NCBI RefSeq assembly: GCF_014649015.1
Contig: NZ_BMSF01000004.1
Location: forward strand, 398,499 to 462,498
Source: Streptomyces narbonensis
GTDB lineage: Bacteria > Actinomycetota > Actinomycetes > Streptomycetales > Streptomycetaceae
Direction: 5' to 3'
DNA length: 64,000 nt
The notes beneath the pieces were generated by a model that saw nothing but the letters and a program-made list of their open reading frames with translations, did not search any database and was not told where the DNA came from. Positions 24,507-34,178 of this stretch are shown here, in pieces. A program made the translations under genes and the position numbers. Each line of letters begins with the position of its first letter. Positions within the stretch are counted from its first letter, which is position 1.

Positions 24507-25324
24507 GCTCTCTGCTGCTCCTGACCAACGCCCTCCAGCCGTCGACCGAGGTGCTGCCCGCCCTCGGCCTGCTGCTGCACAACGTCCGGGTGGCACCGGC
24601 CGAGGGCCCGGCCCTCGTGGACACCCCCGGCGCGGACGTGATCCTCGTCGACGGCCGGCGCGACCTCCCCCAGGTCCGCTCGCTCTGCCAGCTGCTCCGC
24701 TCCACGGGGCCCGGCTGTCCGCTGATCCTCGTCGTCACGGAGGGCGGCCTCGCGGCCGTCACCGCCGACTGGGGCATCGACGACGTCCTCCTCGACACCG
24801 CCGGCCCGGCCGAGGTCGAGGCGCGGCTGCGGCTCGCGATGGGCCGCCAGCAGATCGTCTCCGACGACTCCCCCATGGAGATCCGCAACGGCGACCTGTC
24901 GGTCGACGAGGCGACGTACAGCGCGAAGCTCAAGGGCCGGGTCCTGGACCTGACCTTCAAGGAGTTCGAGCTGCTCAAGTACCTGGCCCAGCATCCGGGC
25001 CGGGTCTTCACGCGTGCCCAGCTCCTCCAGGAGGTGTGGGGGTACGACTACTTCGGCGGCACCCGTACGGTCGACGTCCATGTGCGCCGGCTGCGCGCGA
25101 AGCTGGGCCCCGAGCACGAGTCGCTGATCGGCACCGTGCGGAACGTCGGCTACCGCTTCGTCACCCCGGAGAAGGTCGAGCGTCAGGCCGAGGAGGCCCG
25201 GGCGAAGGACACCCGGTCGGCGGAGGCCGCCCGTACCGCCCGTGTCAAGGAGGCCGACCGGGACGCCACTCCTTCGGAGGACAGGAACGTGGCGGACGCC
25301 ACAGTGCGACCTGCCGGTAGGTAG
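24503..25324 (+). CDS. glnR: GlnR, OmpR-like nitrogen regulator
   Basis: The 273-residue orphan response regulator controls glnA, glnII, amtB, nir and other nitrogen genes in Streptomyces. The receiver domain has D50 in place but lacks the acidic pocket of a phosphorylated receiver (N-terminus [17 protein letters not shown]), as known for GlnR. The winged-helix OmpR domain at ~125-225 includes [19 protein letters not shown] and [12 protein letters not shown]. The C-terminal tail after ~226 is charged and variable. A GTTAC...GTGAAC block at 24354-24370 resembles a GlnR box and may serve autoregulation. Confidence 0.96.
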   Translation: MSSLLLLTNALQPSTEVLPALGLLLHNVRVAPAEGPALVDTPGADVILVDGRRDLPQVRSLCQLLRSTGPGCPLILVVTEGGLAAVTADWGIDDVLLDTAGPAEVEARLRLAMGRQQIVSDDSPMEIRNGDLSVDEATYSAKLKGRVLDLTFKEFELLKYLAQHPGRVFTRAQLLQEVWGYDYFGGTRTVDVHVRRLRAKLGPEHESLIGTVRNVGYRFVTPEKVERQAEEARAKDTRSAEAARTARVKEADRDATPSEDRNVADATVRPAGR

Positions 25325-25348
25325 GTCACCCCGCGTAGACTGCCGCGC

Positions 25349-26374
25349 GTGGCCAAGGTGACGCGGGATGACGTAGCTCGACTGGCAGGTACTTCGACCG
25401 CGGTCGTGAGCTACGTGATCAACAACGGACCCCGGCCGGTCGCCCCGGCCACGCGCGAGCGTGTCCTCGCCGCCATCAAGGAGCTGGGCTACCGCCCCGA
25501 CCGGGTGGCCCAGGCGATGGCGTCCCGGCGCACGGACCTCATAGGCATGATCGTCCCGGACGCCCGGCAGCCGTTCTTCGCCGAGCTGGCGCACGCGGTC
25601 GAGCAGGCCGCCGCCGAGCGCGGGAAGATGGTCCTCGTCGGCAACTCCGACTACCGCACCGAACGCGAGATCCACTACCTGCGGGCCTTCCTCGGGATGC
25701 GGGTCTCCGGACTGATCCTGGTCAGCCAGGGCATGAGCGAGCAGGCCGCGAGCGAGATCGAGGCCTGGGACGCGCGCGTGGTGCTGCTCCACGAGCGGCC
25801 CGAGGCGATCGACGACGTGGCCGTCGTGACGGACGACATCGACGGCGCCAAGCTCGCCGTCCGGCACCTCCTGGAGCACGGCCACGCCTACGTGGCCTGC
25901 CTGGGCGGCGTCCCGAACACCCCGGCCGTCGGCGACCCCGTCGCCGACCACGAGGAGGGCTGGCGCCAGGCCATGCTGGAGGCGGGCCTGTCGATCGAGG
26001 GCCGGTTGTTCCAGGCCCCGTACAACCGCTACGACGCCTACCAGGTGGCCCTGAAGCTGCTCGCGGGACCGGACAGGCCGCCGGCCATCTTCTGCTCCAC
26101 CGACGACCAGGCCTTCGGCGTCTTGCGGGCGGCACGCGAGCTGCGCATCGAGGTGCCCACGGAGCTGGCGGTCGCGGGCTTCGACGACGTGAAGGAGGCG
26201 GCGCTCACGGACCCGCCGCTGACCACGGTCTCCTCGGACCGCCCGGCGATGGCACGCGCGGCGGTGGACCTGGTCCTGGACGACGGACTGCGCGTCGCCG
26301 GCTCGCGCCGCGAGCGGCTCAAGCTCTTCCCTTCGGCCCTCGTCGTCCGCCGCTCCTGCGGCTGCGGAGAGTAA
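25349..26374 (+). CDS. LacI-family transcriptional regulator
   Basis: The 341-residue protein has an N-terminal LacI HTH ([20 protein letters not shown], hinge [14 protein letters not shown]) and a periplasmic-binding-type ligand domain. A TAGACT -10 at 25335 ends 8 nt before the GTG start, so translation may be leaderless. No sugar genes lie beside it, so its target and inducer are not evident. It ends with an unusual RRSCGCGE tail holding two cysteines. Confidence 0.9.
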   Translation: MAKVTRDDVARLAGTSTAVVSYVINNGPRPVAPATRERVLAAIKELGYRPDRVAQAMASRRTDLIGMIVPDARQPFFAELAHAVEQAAAERGKMVLVGNSDYRTEREIHYLRAFLGMRVSGLILVSQGMSEQAASEIEAWDARVVLLHERPEAIDDVAVVTDDIDGAKLAVRHLLEHGHAYVACLGGVPNTPAVGDPVADHEEGWRQAMLEAGLSIEGRLFQAPYNRYDAYQVALKLLAGPDRPPAIFCSTDDQAFGVLRAARELRIEVPTELAVAGFDDVKEAALTDPPLTTVSSDRPAMARAAVDLVLDDGLRVAGSRRERLKLFPSALVVRRSCGCGE

Positions 26375-26481
26375 CCCGCCCCTCCCTCCACCCCCCTGTT
26401 TATATGGGGCATACAGGGTTCTGTCGGGCTTCTCAGCCGGTCCTCAGACGGCTCTCATGTACGACTCCGAGAGTCGTGGCC

Positions 26482-27561
26482 ATGACGGACTTCCAGGAGC
26501 AGCAGCCACAGCAGCAGCCGTACTACCCGCCGCAGCCCCCGTACCCCCCGACCCGGCCGATCACCACCGAGCCGGGGACCACGATCTGGCCGTCCGGCGG
26601 GCACGTCCCGCCGCCCGTCGAGCCCCCGGTCGCCGCCACCGCGGCGGCCGCCGCCGCTCCGGGCTCCCGCCGTCGCGCCAAGCGGGGGGTCGGGCTCCTC
26701 GCAGCCGTGGCCATCGCGGCCGCGGCGGTCGGCGGCGGCACGGCGACCCTCGTCCAGCAGCTGACCGCCGACAGCCCCGTCACCGCCTCCTCGGTCGTGA
26801 ACGGCACGAACGTCTCCGCGAGCAGCGTCGGCACGGTCGCCGGCGTCGCCCAGGCCGTCTCCCCCTCCATCGTCGAGATCTCCGCGACCTCGAACTCCGG
26901 CCAGTCCACCGGCTCGGGCGTGATCATCACCTCCGACGGCGAGATCGTCACCAACAACCACGTGATCTCCGGCGCCTCCTCGATCTCCGTCCAGCTCAGC
27001 GACGGGAAGAAGTACGAGGCCGAGGTCGTCGGCACGGACCCCGACAAGGACCTCGCGCTGATCAAGCTCCAGGGCGCCTCCGGCCTCAGGGCCGCCACGC
27101 TCGGCGACTCGTCCGGGGTGAAGGTCGGCGAGGAGGTCGTGGCGATCGGCTCCCCCGAGGGCCTCACCGGCACCGTCACGAGCGGCATCGTCTCCGCGCT
27201 CGACCGGGACGTGACCGTCGCCAAGGACGACGACGGCGGCAGCCAGGACCAGCAGCAGGGCCAGCGGTACGACCCGCGGCAGGGCTGGCCGTTCGAGTTC
27301 GGCGGACAGCAGTTCAACGGCGACACGGGCTCGTCGAAGACGACGTACAAGGCGATCCAGACCGACGCCTCGCTCAACCCGGGTAATTCCGGCGGCGCCT
27401 TGATCAATATGAAGGGCGAGATCATCGGAATCAATTCGGCCATGTATTCGCCCAGTTCTTCGAACGGTTCCACGGCCGGAAGTGTCGGTCTCGGATTCGC
27501 CATTCCGATCGACGCGGTGAAGGCCGACCTCGACAGCCTGCGCGCGGGCGGCGACAACTGA
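26482..27561 (+). CDS. htrB: HtrA-like membrane-anchored serine protease
   Basis: The 359-residue protein has a Gln/Pro/Tyr-rich cytoplasmic N-terminus, one TM helix (~69-90), and an extracellular trypsin-like domain with H160 (TNNHVI), D190 (DKDLALIKL) and S303 (NPGNSGGAL). It stops right after the protease fold ([12 protein letters not shown]), so there is no PDZ domain. It precedes a two-component pair that matches CssRS. In S. lividans this system raises HtrA-type proteases under secretion stress. The symbol htrB rests on that memory. The 3' part (27380-27510) uses more A/T-ending codons (AAT, ATT, TAT) than its neighbours. Confidence 0.85.
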   Translation: MTDFQEQQPQQQPYYPPQPPYPPTRPITTEPGTTIWPSGGHVPPPVEPPVAATAAAAAAPGSRRRAKRGVGLLAAVAIAAAAVGGGTATLVQQLTADSPVTASSVVNGTNVSASSVGTVAGVAQAVSPSIVEISATSNSGQSTGSGVIITSDGEIVTNNHVISGASSISVQLSDGKKYEAEVVGTDPDKDLALIKLQGASGLRAATLGDSSGVKVGEEVVAIGSPEGLTGTVTSGIVSALDRDVTVAKDDDGGSQDQQQGQRYDPRQGWPFEFGGQQFNGDTGSSKTTYKAIQTDASLNPGNSGGALINMKGEIIGINSAMYSPSSSNGSTAGSVGLGFAIPIDAVKADLDSLRAGGDN

Positions 27562-27593
27562 CCGGCGAACGGGCGTCGTGCGAGGCTGAGCCC

Positions 27594-28319
27594 ATGACTG
27601 GCCAGCAGAGCGAAGCCGAGCGCATCCTGATCGTCGAGGACGAGCCCGCCGTGCGGGAGGCCCTCCGCCGCAGCCTCGCCTTCGAGGGGTACGACACCCA
27701 GGACGCCGTCGACGGGCTCGACGCACTCGCGCGGATGGAGGCGTACGCCCCCGACCTCGTCGTCCTCGACGTCCAGATGCCCCGGATGGACGGGCTCACC
27801 GCGGCCCGGCGGATCAGGGCGGCCGGCTCGACCGTGCCGATCCTCATGCTGACCGCCCGCGACACCGTCGGCGACCGGGTCACCGGCCTCGACGCGGGCG
27901 CGGACGACTACCTCGTGAAGCCCTTCGAGCTCGACGAGCTCTTCGCGCGGATCCGGGCGCTGCTCCGGCGCAGCTCGTACGCCTCGGCCGCCGCGGCCCC
28001 GGCCGACGACGACGTGCTGTCCTTCGAGGACCTGCGGATGGACCTGGCGACGCGCGAGGTGACCCGGAGCGGGCGGACGGTGGAGCTGACGCGCACCGAG
28101 TACACGCTCCTGGAGATGTTCCTGGCGCACCCGCGGCAGGTCCTGACCCGCGAGCAGATCCTCAAGGCGGTGTGGGGCTTCGACTTCGAGCCGAGCTCGA
28201 ACTCGCTCGACGTGTACGTGATGTACCTGCGGCGCAAGACGGAGGCGGGCGGCGAGCCGCGCCTCGTGCACACGGTGCGGGGCGTCGGTTACGTCCTGCG
28301 GGGAGGCGGCGGAGAGTGA
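27594..28319 (+). CDS. cssR: OmpR-type response regulator (CssR)
   Basis: The 241-residue protein has a receiver with D59 as phosphoacceptor ([13 protein letters not shown]), the switch T in LMLTARD and K in LVKPFE. An OmpR winged helix follows ([34 protein letters not shown]). Coupled to the kinase by GTGA and placed after htrB. In S. lividans the matching pair senses misfolded secreted protein. The assignment rests on gene order. Confidence 0.88.
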   Translation: MTGQQSEAERILIVEDEPAVREALRRSLAFEGYDTQDAVDGLDALARMEAYAPDLVVLDVQMPRMDGLTAARRIRAAGSTVPILMLTARDTVGDRVTGLDAGADDYLVKPFELDELFARIRALLRRSSYASAAAAPADDDVLSFEDLRMDLATREVTRSGRTVELTRTEYTLLEMFLAHPRQVLTREQILKAVWGFDFEPSSNSLDVYVMYLRRKTEAGGEPRLVHTVRGVGYVLRGGGGE

Positions 28320-29806
28320 CCGGCCCCGAGACCGGCGCGGTGAGCGGGACCGGTGGCGCCCGCTCAGCGCCTCCCAGGACCCGTTTCCGGCCCCTGGCCT
28401 GGTTCCGCTCGCGGCCCCTGCGGTCGCGGCTCGCGCTGCTCACCGCCTTCGCGGTGGCGGTCGCGGTGGCGGCGGTCTCGCTGGCCTGCTGGTTCGTGAC
28501 GCGGGCCCAGCTGGAGGCCGAGCTGGACTCCTCGCTGCGCAGCAGCAGGCTGGACGACGCCTCGGTGGGCACCCTGATCACCCTGTGCCGCCAGGGCACG
28601 ACGCCGCCCCCGATGGGGGGCTCGTACACGGTGCAGGTGATCCTCGCCAACGGCAGCGTCTGTACCTCCGGCCAGGCCCCGATCCCGGCCGGCCCCGCCG
28701 ACCTCGCGGTGGCGCGCGGGCAGCTGACGTACGCGCTGCACACGGTGAAGGACGAGGACGGCCGGGAGATGCGGGTCTACACCTACCCGCAGCAGGTCCC
28801 GCCCGGCCTCGCCCTCGCCGTCTCCGTCGCCCGTCCGCTCGCCGAGGTCGACAACTCGATGTCCACCCTGCGCTGGATGCTGCTCCTGGTCTCCGGGATC
28901 GGCGTCGTCGGCGCCGGCGCGGCCGGCCTGTGGGTGGCACGGACCGGTCTCGAACCGGTCGACCGGCTGACGGGGGCCGTCGAGCACGTGGCCGCGACCG
29001 AGGACCTGACCGTCCGCATCCCGGTGGAAGGCGAGGACGAGATCGCCCGGCTGTCGCGCTCCTTCAACGCGATGACGGCGGCGCTCGCGACCTCCCGCGA
29101 CCGGCAGTCGCAGCTGATCGCCGACGCCGGTCACGAGCTCCGTACGCCCCTCACGTCGCTGCGGACGAACATCGAGCTGCTCGCGCGGAGCGAGGAGACC
29201 GGCCGGGCGATCCCGGCGGACGACCGGCGGGCCCTGATGGCCTCGGTGAAGGCGCAGATGACGGAGCTGGCGGCGCTGATCGGCGACCTCCAGGAGCTGG
29301 CCCGCCCGGACACGGCGCGGCCCGGGCCCCTGGAGGTCGTACCGCTGCACGGCATCCTCCGCTCGGCCCTGGACCGGGCCCGGCTGCGCGGCCCGGAGCT
29401 GACCTTCGTCACGGACCTCGCGCCCTGGTACGTACGGGCGGAGCCGGCGGCGATCGAGCGCGCCCTCGTCAACGTCCTGGACAACGCGGTGAAGTTCTCG
29501 CCGCCGCGGGGCGCGGTCGAGGTGACCCTGATGCGGGGCGAGCTGAAGGTCCGGGACCACGGGCCCGGCATCCCGCCGGACGAGCTCCCGCACGTCTTCG
29601 AACGCTTCTGGCGCTCCCCGTCGGCCCGCAGTCTGCCGGGCTCGGGCCTGGGGCTCTCGATCGTCGCCCGTACGGTCCACCAGGCGGGCGGCTCGGCGAT
29701 CCTCGCCCCGGCCCCGGGCGGTGGCACGGTGGCGACGCTCCGGCTGCCGGGCGCGCCGACTCCGCCGCCGTCAGTTGTGGCGGATGAGGGACGCGACGAG
29801 GCCTGA
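28316..29806 (+). CDS. cssS: Membrane sensor histidine kinase (CssS)
   Basis: The 496-residue kinase has TM1 at ~37-60, an extracellular sensor of ~125 residues and TM2 at ~185-208. HAMP, HisKA and HATPase domains follow. The phosphorylated H273 lies in [10 protein letters not shown]. The N-box is [12 protein letters not shown] and the G-box VRDHGPGI and GSGLGLSIV. The GTG start overlaps cssR. Two cysteines in the sensor (TLCRQG and VCTSGQ) could form a redox- or folding-sensitive disulfide. The last 36 bp overlap the convergent PLC gene. Confidence 0.9.
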   Translation: MTGPETGAVSGTGGARSAPPRTRFRPLAWFRSRPLRSRLALLTAFAVAVAVAAVSLACWFVTRAQLEAELDSSLRSSRLDDASVGTLITLCRQGTTPPPMGGSYTVQVILANGSVCTSGQAPIPAGPADLAVARGQLTYALHTVKDEDGREMRVYTYPQQVPPGLALAVSVARPLAEVDNSMSTLRWMLLLVSGIGVVGAGAAGLWVARTGLEPVDRLTGAVEHVAATEDLTVRIPVEGEDEIARLSRSFNAMTAALATSRDRQSQLIADAGHELRTPLTSLRTNIELLARSEETGRAIPADDRRALMASVKAQMTELAALIGDLQELARPDTARPGPLEVVPLHGILRSALDRARLRGPELTFVTDLAPWYVRAEPAAIERALVNVLDNAVKFSPPRGAVEVTLMRGELKVRDHGPGIPPDELPHVFERFWRSPSARSLPGSGLGLSIVARTVHQAGGSAILAPAPGGGTVATLRLPGAPTPPPSVVADEGRDEA

Positions 29807-30622
29807 GCGGGTGTTCGGGTAGTCCATGGCGACGATGCCGAGGCCCTTCCAGGTGTTCGCCGTGCCGTCCAGGAAGCCGTGGACCCGGGGGTTGAGGTTG
29901 TCGGAGTTCCAGCGCGGCGGCAGGGACGCGGACGTGCTGACGAAGTTGATGTACAGCTTGCCGGGCTGTTCGACGGCCGCGCGGAAGTGGGCCTCGATCT
30001 TGGGGTACTTGGCGTTCGGCAGGGCGTTCCAGTCGTCCTGGATCGCGATGGCCCCGCCGTCCCACCACTTGAGGCCGGGCAGCCCGCCGTTGTCGGCGAT
30101 GAGGACGACCTTGCCGCGGGCCTCGCCGAGGGCGGGAAGGGTGTCGCCGATGCGGAACAGCGACCGCCAGCCGCGGTTGCCGAGGTAGTCGTCGAAGATC
30201 GCGCGGAAGGTGGCGTCGGAGTCCGAGGAGTACTCCTGTTTGACCCGCATGAGGACGGTCTCGGAGGGGTGGGCGGCGAGGAAGTCGCGGCAGGCGATGA
30301 GGACGTCGCCGAACATCATGTTCTGGTAGGAGGGGCCGTGGTGGATGGCGAAGGAGCCGCCGGTCACCCGGCACCGGATGTCCAGGAACCTGATGCCGCT
30401 GTCCAGTTGCTGGGCGATGGTGGTGTTCTGGCACTCGGACCAGGGGCCGCCGAAGCGGGCGCCGGAGTCGTGGGTGCCGGGGATGGTCAGCTGCCGCAGG
30501 GCCGTCCCGTCCCCGTGCGCCGCCATCCAGGCCCGTACGTCCACGGCGGACGCGGTGGGCGCCCCGAGCATCACTCCGGCCCCGGCGGCGAGAGCCCCCA
30601 CGAGAAAACGTCGTCGCTCCAT
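29771..30622 (-). CDS. Secreted PI-specific phospholipase C-like protein
   Basis: The 283-residue protein has a Tat-like signal (ERRRFLVGALAAGAGVMLG) and a PI-PLC X-box fold. The two expected catalytic histidines occur in TIPGTHDSGARFG and FAIHHGPSYQ, with DIRCRV between them. Bacterial enzymes cleave phosphatidylinositol or act as related phosphodiesterases. Family length (~280) fits. The 3' end overlaps the convergent cssS gene by 36 bp. Confidence 0.88.
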   Translation of the reverse strand: MERRRFLVGALAAGAGVMLGAPTASAVDVRAWMAAHGDGTALRQLTIPGTHDSGARFGGPWSECQNTTIAQQLDSGIRFLDIRCRVTGGSFAIHHGPSYQNMMFGDVLIACRDFLAAHPSETVLMRVKQEYSSDSDATFRAIFDDYLGNRGWRSLFRIGDTLPALGEARGKVVLIADNGGLPGLKWWDGGAIAIQDDWNALPNAKYPKIEAHFRAAVEQPGKLYINFVSTSASLPPRWNSDNLNPRVHGFLDGTANTWKGLGIVAMDYPNTRSGLVASLIRHN

Positions 30623-30680
30623 GGGCGGATGATGTCAGGGTCACGACAAACACACCAGAGGTCTGCCGCACGTACGCGAA

Positions 30681-30718
30681 AGGGGGCGGCGGCCCGTCGG
30701 AACGGTCCGCCGCCCCCT
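30681..30718 (-). terminator. Terminator of the 5'-nucleotidase gene
   Basis: AGGGGGCGGCGG (30681-30692) and CCGCCGCCCCCT (30707-30718) form a 12-bp perfect stem just after the 5'-nucleotidase stop. Confidence 0.8.
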
Positions 30719-30738
30719 CGCTCAGGGGCCCGGAAGGG

Positions 30739-32589
30739 CTACTTGACGACCGTGATGCGGCCCGTCGCCGGCGGAGTCAGCGGCGCGGTGGCCGAGGAGT
30801 GCGCCCCCAGGTAGGCGGTGAACATGTCCAGGTCGGACGCGCCGACCAGCTTGTTCTTGTGCTCCTTCAGGACAGCGAAGCCGTCGCCGCCACCGGACAG
30901 GAACTCGTTCATCGCGACCCGGTAGGTCTTCGCCGGGTCGATCGCCTCACCGTTGAGCCGCACCGAGTCCACCACGATCCGGTCGGCACCGGCCTTCGTC
31001 ATGTCCAGGGTGTACGTGAAGTTCTTCGACACCTGGAGGATCTTCGGGGCCGCCAGGTTGAGGCCGCTGACCTGCTGCTGGAGCGTGGTGACGAGCTGGG
31101 CGCCGGTCAGGTCGACCGCCGTCATCATGTTGGTGAACGGCTGGACGGTGTACGCCTCGCCGTAGGTCACGACCCCGTCGCCCTCGGCGCCGGACTGCTT
31201 GTGGGTCAGCGGCGCGCGGACGCCTCCCGGGTTCATCAGGGCGAGCTGCGCACCGCCCTTGTCCGCCGGGGCCATGCCCTCCAGCTGCGCGTCCGCGATC
31301 AGGTTGCCCAGCGGCTTCTCGTACACCGTCGCATCGAGGGGGTTCTCGATGTCGGCGGAGATGTGACCGACGGGACGGCCGGCGATCGGCGCGGCCAGGT
31401 CCTTCCAGCGCTTGATCAGCTTGCTCATGTCGTCGGCCGGCTTCACGTCACGGGTGACGACGTGGTTCGCGGAGGCGACGGCGGTGCGGACGATGTCCTT
31501 CGTACGACGGTCGTAGGTGAGCGTCGTGTCGGTGTAGAGCCGGCCGAAGGAGGCCGCCGACGTGACCGTGCGCGGCTTGCCCGAGGGGTCCGGGATCGAG
31601 CACGCGTACGCCTGGTGCGTGTGGCCGGTGACCAGGGCGTCGACCTGCGGGGTCACGTTCTTGGCGATGTCCACGATCGGGCCGGAGATGCCGGCGCCGG
31701 CGCCCGGGGTGTCGCAGTCGTAGTTGTACGCGCCGGAGGCGGGCAGGCCGCCCTCGTGGAGCAGCGCGACGATCGACTTCACGCCCTTGCGCTCCAGCAC
31801 CTTGGCGTACTTGTTGATCGTCTCGACCTCGTCGCCGAACTTCAGGCCCTTGATGCCCTCGGCGGAGACGATGTTCGCCGTGCCTTCCAGGGTCACGCCG
31901 ATGAAGCCGATCTTGACGCCGTCGCGCTCCCAGATGAAGTACGGGTCGAGCAGCGGCTTGCCGCTCTTCTCGTCCGTCACGTTGGCCGTGAGGTACGGGA
32001 ACTTCGCCCCCTTGAAGCGCTTGCCCTCCTCGAAGCAGCCCTCGGTCGGGTGACAGCCGCCGTTCTGTATGCGGGCCAGCTCGCGGGCGCCCTCGTCGAA
32101 CTCGTGGTTGCCGACCGAGCTCACGTCGAGCTTCAGCTTGTTCAGCGCCTCGATGGTCGGCTCGTCGTGGAACAGCCCGGAGACCAGCGGAGAGGCGCCG
32201 ATCATGTCGCCCGCGGCGGCGGTGACGGAGTACCGGTTGCCCTGGCGGGCCTGCCGCAGGTGCGTGGCCAGGTACTCGACGCCGCCGACGTCGTTGACGG
32301 TCTCGGTCGTGCCGTCTTCCTTGAGGCGGGTGAGGCGGCCCGACGAGCCGGTCGGCGGTTCCAGGTTGCCGTGGAGGTCGTTGAAGGACAGGAGCTGGAC
32401 GTCGACCATGCGGCCCCAGCCCTTGCCGTTCCCGTAACCGCTCCCGCTCGCGGCCTCGGCGGCGAACCCGTCTCCGGCGGCACCCGCCGACGACGGCATC
32501 GCGGCGAAGAGCGCCCCGACGGTCGCCAGTCCCGCGCCCGCGGCCAGAATCCGCCGCCCGGTCTTGTTCTTCCTCGGTGTCGCTGCCAT
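30739..32589 (-). CDS. Secreted bifunctional 5'-nucleotidase/metallophosphatase
   Basis: The 616-residue UshA-like enzyme has a signal peptide (RRILAAGAGLATVGALFAAM, cleaved near AGAAG) and a calcineurin-like metal domain with FNDLHGN, GDMIGASP, VGNHEFDEG and VTGHTHQAY. A C-terminal 5'-nucleotidase domain carries the substrate loop NPGGVRAPL and the FLSGGGDGF segment. It would release phosphate from extracellular nucleotides. The Streptomyces homologue is reported as PhoP-controlled, but no clear GTTCACC repeat is visible upstream here. Divergent from mshD, sharing an inverted repeat GTTGCGC/GCGCAAC around 32637-32675. Confidence 0.92.
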   Translation of the reverse strand: MAATPRKNKTGRRILAAGAGLATVGALFAAMPSSAGAAGDGFAAEAASGSGYGNGKGWGRMVDVQLLSFNDLHGNLEPPTGSSGRLTRLKEDGTTETVNDVGGVEYLATHLRQARQGNRYSVTAAAGDMIGASPLVSGLFHDEPTIEALNKLKLDVSSVGNHEFDEGARELARIQNGGCHPTEGCFEEGKRFKGAKFPYLTANVTDEKSGKPLLDPYFIWERDGVKIGFIGVTLEGTANIVSAEGIKGLKFGDEVETINKYAKVLERKGVKSIVALLHEGGLPASGAYNYDCDTPGAGAGISGPIVDIAKNVTPQVDALVTGHTHQAYACSIPDPSGKPRTVTSAASFGRLYTDTTLTYDRRTKDIVRTAVASANHVVTRDVKPADDMSKLIKRWKDLAAPIAGRPVGHISADIENPLDATVYEKPLGNLIADAQLEGMAPADKGGAQLALMNPGGVRAPLTHKQSGAEGDGVVTYGEAYTVQPFTNMMTAVDLTGAQLVTTLQQQVSGLNLAAPKILQVSKNFTYTLDMTKAGADRIVVDSVRLNGEAIDPAKTYRVAMNEFLSGGGDGFAVLKEHKNKLVGASDLDMFTAYLGAHSSATAPLTPPATGRITVVK

Positions 32590-32740
32590 CTCTCCCCTAG
32601 TCCCCTTGCCCCGTTTCGCGGCCTTGATCTACTCCCCGTTGCGCGTGCAGCCTAGAGTCAACGCGCGTAGCGCAACAGGGGGTAGCTGGTTACAAGACAG
32701 TTGCCTCTTGCTGACGAGCTGTCGCCGTAGGCTCGTACCC

Positions 32741-33667
32741 ATGACTTCCGACGCGGCGCCGGCCCTCGAACCGGGACGGCAGATCCACACGTATGACGAG
32801 CTCTCCCCCGAGCAGGTCCAGGACGTACTGGAGCTCCTCGAGGCCGCCGACCGGACCGACGGGCTGCACGCCGTGTCCGAGCAGGGGCGGCTCTACCTGC
32901 GGCACGGCCGCCGCGAGGGCGTGCGCCACTTCCTGCTCTCCGTCGGCCCGCACCTCTACGGCTACGCCCAGCTGGAGGAGACCGACCCGATCGAGGCCCC
33001 GGCCGCCGAGCTGGTCGTCCACCCGTCCCACCGCGGCCGCGGCCACGGCCGGGCACTCGGCACCGCCCTGCTCGCCGCCTCCGGCAAGCGGCTGCGCGTC
33101 TGGGCGCACGGCGGCAAGGCGGCGGCCCGGCACCTCGCACAGGTCCTCGGCCTGACGCTCTTCCGCGAACTCCGCCAGCTGCGGCGGCCCCTGACCCCGC
33201 TCGACATCCCGGAGCCGGTCCTGCCCGAGGGCGTCACCGTGCGTACGTTCGTCCCCGGCCAGGACGACACGGCCTGGCTCGCCGTCAACGCGACCGCGTT
33301 CGCACACCACCCGGAGCAGGGCTCGCTCACGCAGCGGGACCTGGACGACCGGACGGCCGAGCCGTGGTTCGACCCGAAGGGCTTCTTCCTCGCGGAGCGG
33401 GACGGGAAGCTGATCGGCTACCACTGGACGAAGACGCACGCCGAGGAGCAGCTCGGCGAGGTGTACGTGGTGGGCATCCTGCCCGACGCGCAGGGCGGCG
33501 GCCTCGGCAAGGCGCTCACGGCGATCGGCCTGCGGCACCTGGCGGCGCAGGGACTGCCGACGGCGATGCTGTACGTGGACGCGGACAACACGGCGGCGGT
33601 GCGGGTCTACGAGGGCCTCGGCTTCACGACGCACGAGGTGGACCTGATGTACCGCACGGAGTCGTAG
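32741..33667 (+). CDS. mshD: Mycothiol synthase (MshD)
   Basis: The 308-residue protein has two GNAT domains: residues ~15-145 with VVHPSHRGRGHGRALGTALL and ~160-308 with VVGILPDAQGGGLGKALT. MshD acetylates Cys-GlcN-Ins to give mycothiol, the main thiol of actinomycetes. The WFDPKGFFLAERDG and C-terminal LYVDADNTAAVRVYEGLGF segments are typical. A 9-bp hairpin with a T-rich tail ends the gene. Confidence 0.93.
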   Translation: MTSDAAPALEPGRQIHTYDELSPEQVQDVLELLEAADRTDGLHAVSEQGRLYLRHGRREGVRHFLLSVGPHLYGYAQLEETDPIEAPAAELVVHPSHRGRGHGRALGTALLAASGKRLRVWAHGGKAAARHLAQVLGLTLFRELRQLRRPLTPLDIPEPVLPEGVTVRTFVPGQDDTAWLAVNATAFAHHPEQGSLTQRDLDDRTAEPWFDPKGFFLAERDGKLIGYHWTKTHAEEQLGEVYVVGILPDAQGGGLGKALTAIGLRHLAAQGLPTAMLYVDADNTAAVRVYEGLGFTTHEVDLMYRTES

Positions 33668-33715
33668 GAGGGTCACGAGGGGCTCCGCGACGGGCTCTGT
33701 AACGCCTGTTGCTCA

Positions 33716-33737
33716 GGGGGCGGTTGACACCGCCCCC
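33716..33737 (+). terminator. Terminator of mshD
   Basis: GGGGGCGGT (33716-33724) and ACCGCCCCC (33729-33737) with a 4-nt loop, followed by TTCTTTCC. Confidence 0.75.
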
Positions 33738-33741
33738 TTCT

Positions 33742-33785
33742 TTCCACCACCCTTTCACTACTTGATTAGTGAAAGGGTGGTGGAA
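33742..33785 (+). promoter_or_regulatory. Perfect 19-bp-arm palindrome, GntR autoregulatory operator
   Basis: Bases 33742-33760 (TTCCACCACCCTTTCACTA) are perfectly inverted at 33767-33785 around CTTGAT. The core CACTACTTGATTAGTG fits a YtrA-type GntR site. It lies directly before the gntR-ABC operon, overlapping the probable RBS region. Confidence 0.8.
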
Positions 33786-33791
33786 GGGAAC

Positions 33792-34178
33792 GTGGTCGAG
33801 TACCGCATCGACCGGCGCAGTGGCGTCGCCACCTACCTCCAGATCGTCCAGCAGACGAAACAGGCCCTCCGGATGGGCCTCCTGGAGCCCGGCGACCGAC
33901 TGCCCACCGCACGCGAGGTCGTCGAATCGACGGCCATCAACCCCAACACGGTCCTCAAGGCCTACCGCGAGCTCGAACGCGAAGGCCTCGTCGAGGCCCG
34001 CCGCGGCCTCGGCACCTTCGTCCGCGCCACGCTCGGCACAGGCCCCGCCGACTCGCCCCTGCGCGGCGAACTCACCGACTGGGCCCGCCGCGCCCGCGCC
34101 GCCGGACTGGACCGCGAGGACGTGTCCGCGCTCTTCACATCCGTACTGAAGGAACACTTCGAGGGGGACGACGCATGA
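33792..34178 (+). CDS. YtrA-subfamily GntR regulator
   Basis: The 128-residue protein has a GntR winged helix (ATYLQIVQQTKQALRMG, then LPTAREVVESTAINPNTVLKAYRELEREGLVE) and a short two-helix C-terminus, as in YtrA/YhcF. Such proteins repress their own ABC transporter operon and respond to cell-wall-acting compounds. The GTG at 33792 follows GGAAGGGAA; a TTG at 33762 inside the operator is less likely. Its stop overlaps the ATPase start (ATGA). Confidence 0.88.
   Translation: MVEYRIDRRSGVATYLQIVQQTKQALRMGLLEPGDRLPTAREVVESTAINPNTVLKAYRELEREGLVEARRGLGTFVRATLGTGPADSPLRGELTDWARRARAAGLDREDVSALFTSVLKEHFEGDDA

Noticed and set aside
26404..26481. An earlier start for the HtrA-like protease
   Set aside because: The extra 26 codons include promoter-like sequence (GTTTATATGGGG) and have no RBS; the ATG at 26482 begins the expected Gln/Pro-rich tail.
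33724..33729. TTGACA as a -35 box for the GntR operon
   Set aside because: It straddles the loop and right arm of the mshD terminator hairpin, and no -10 lies at the right distance.
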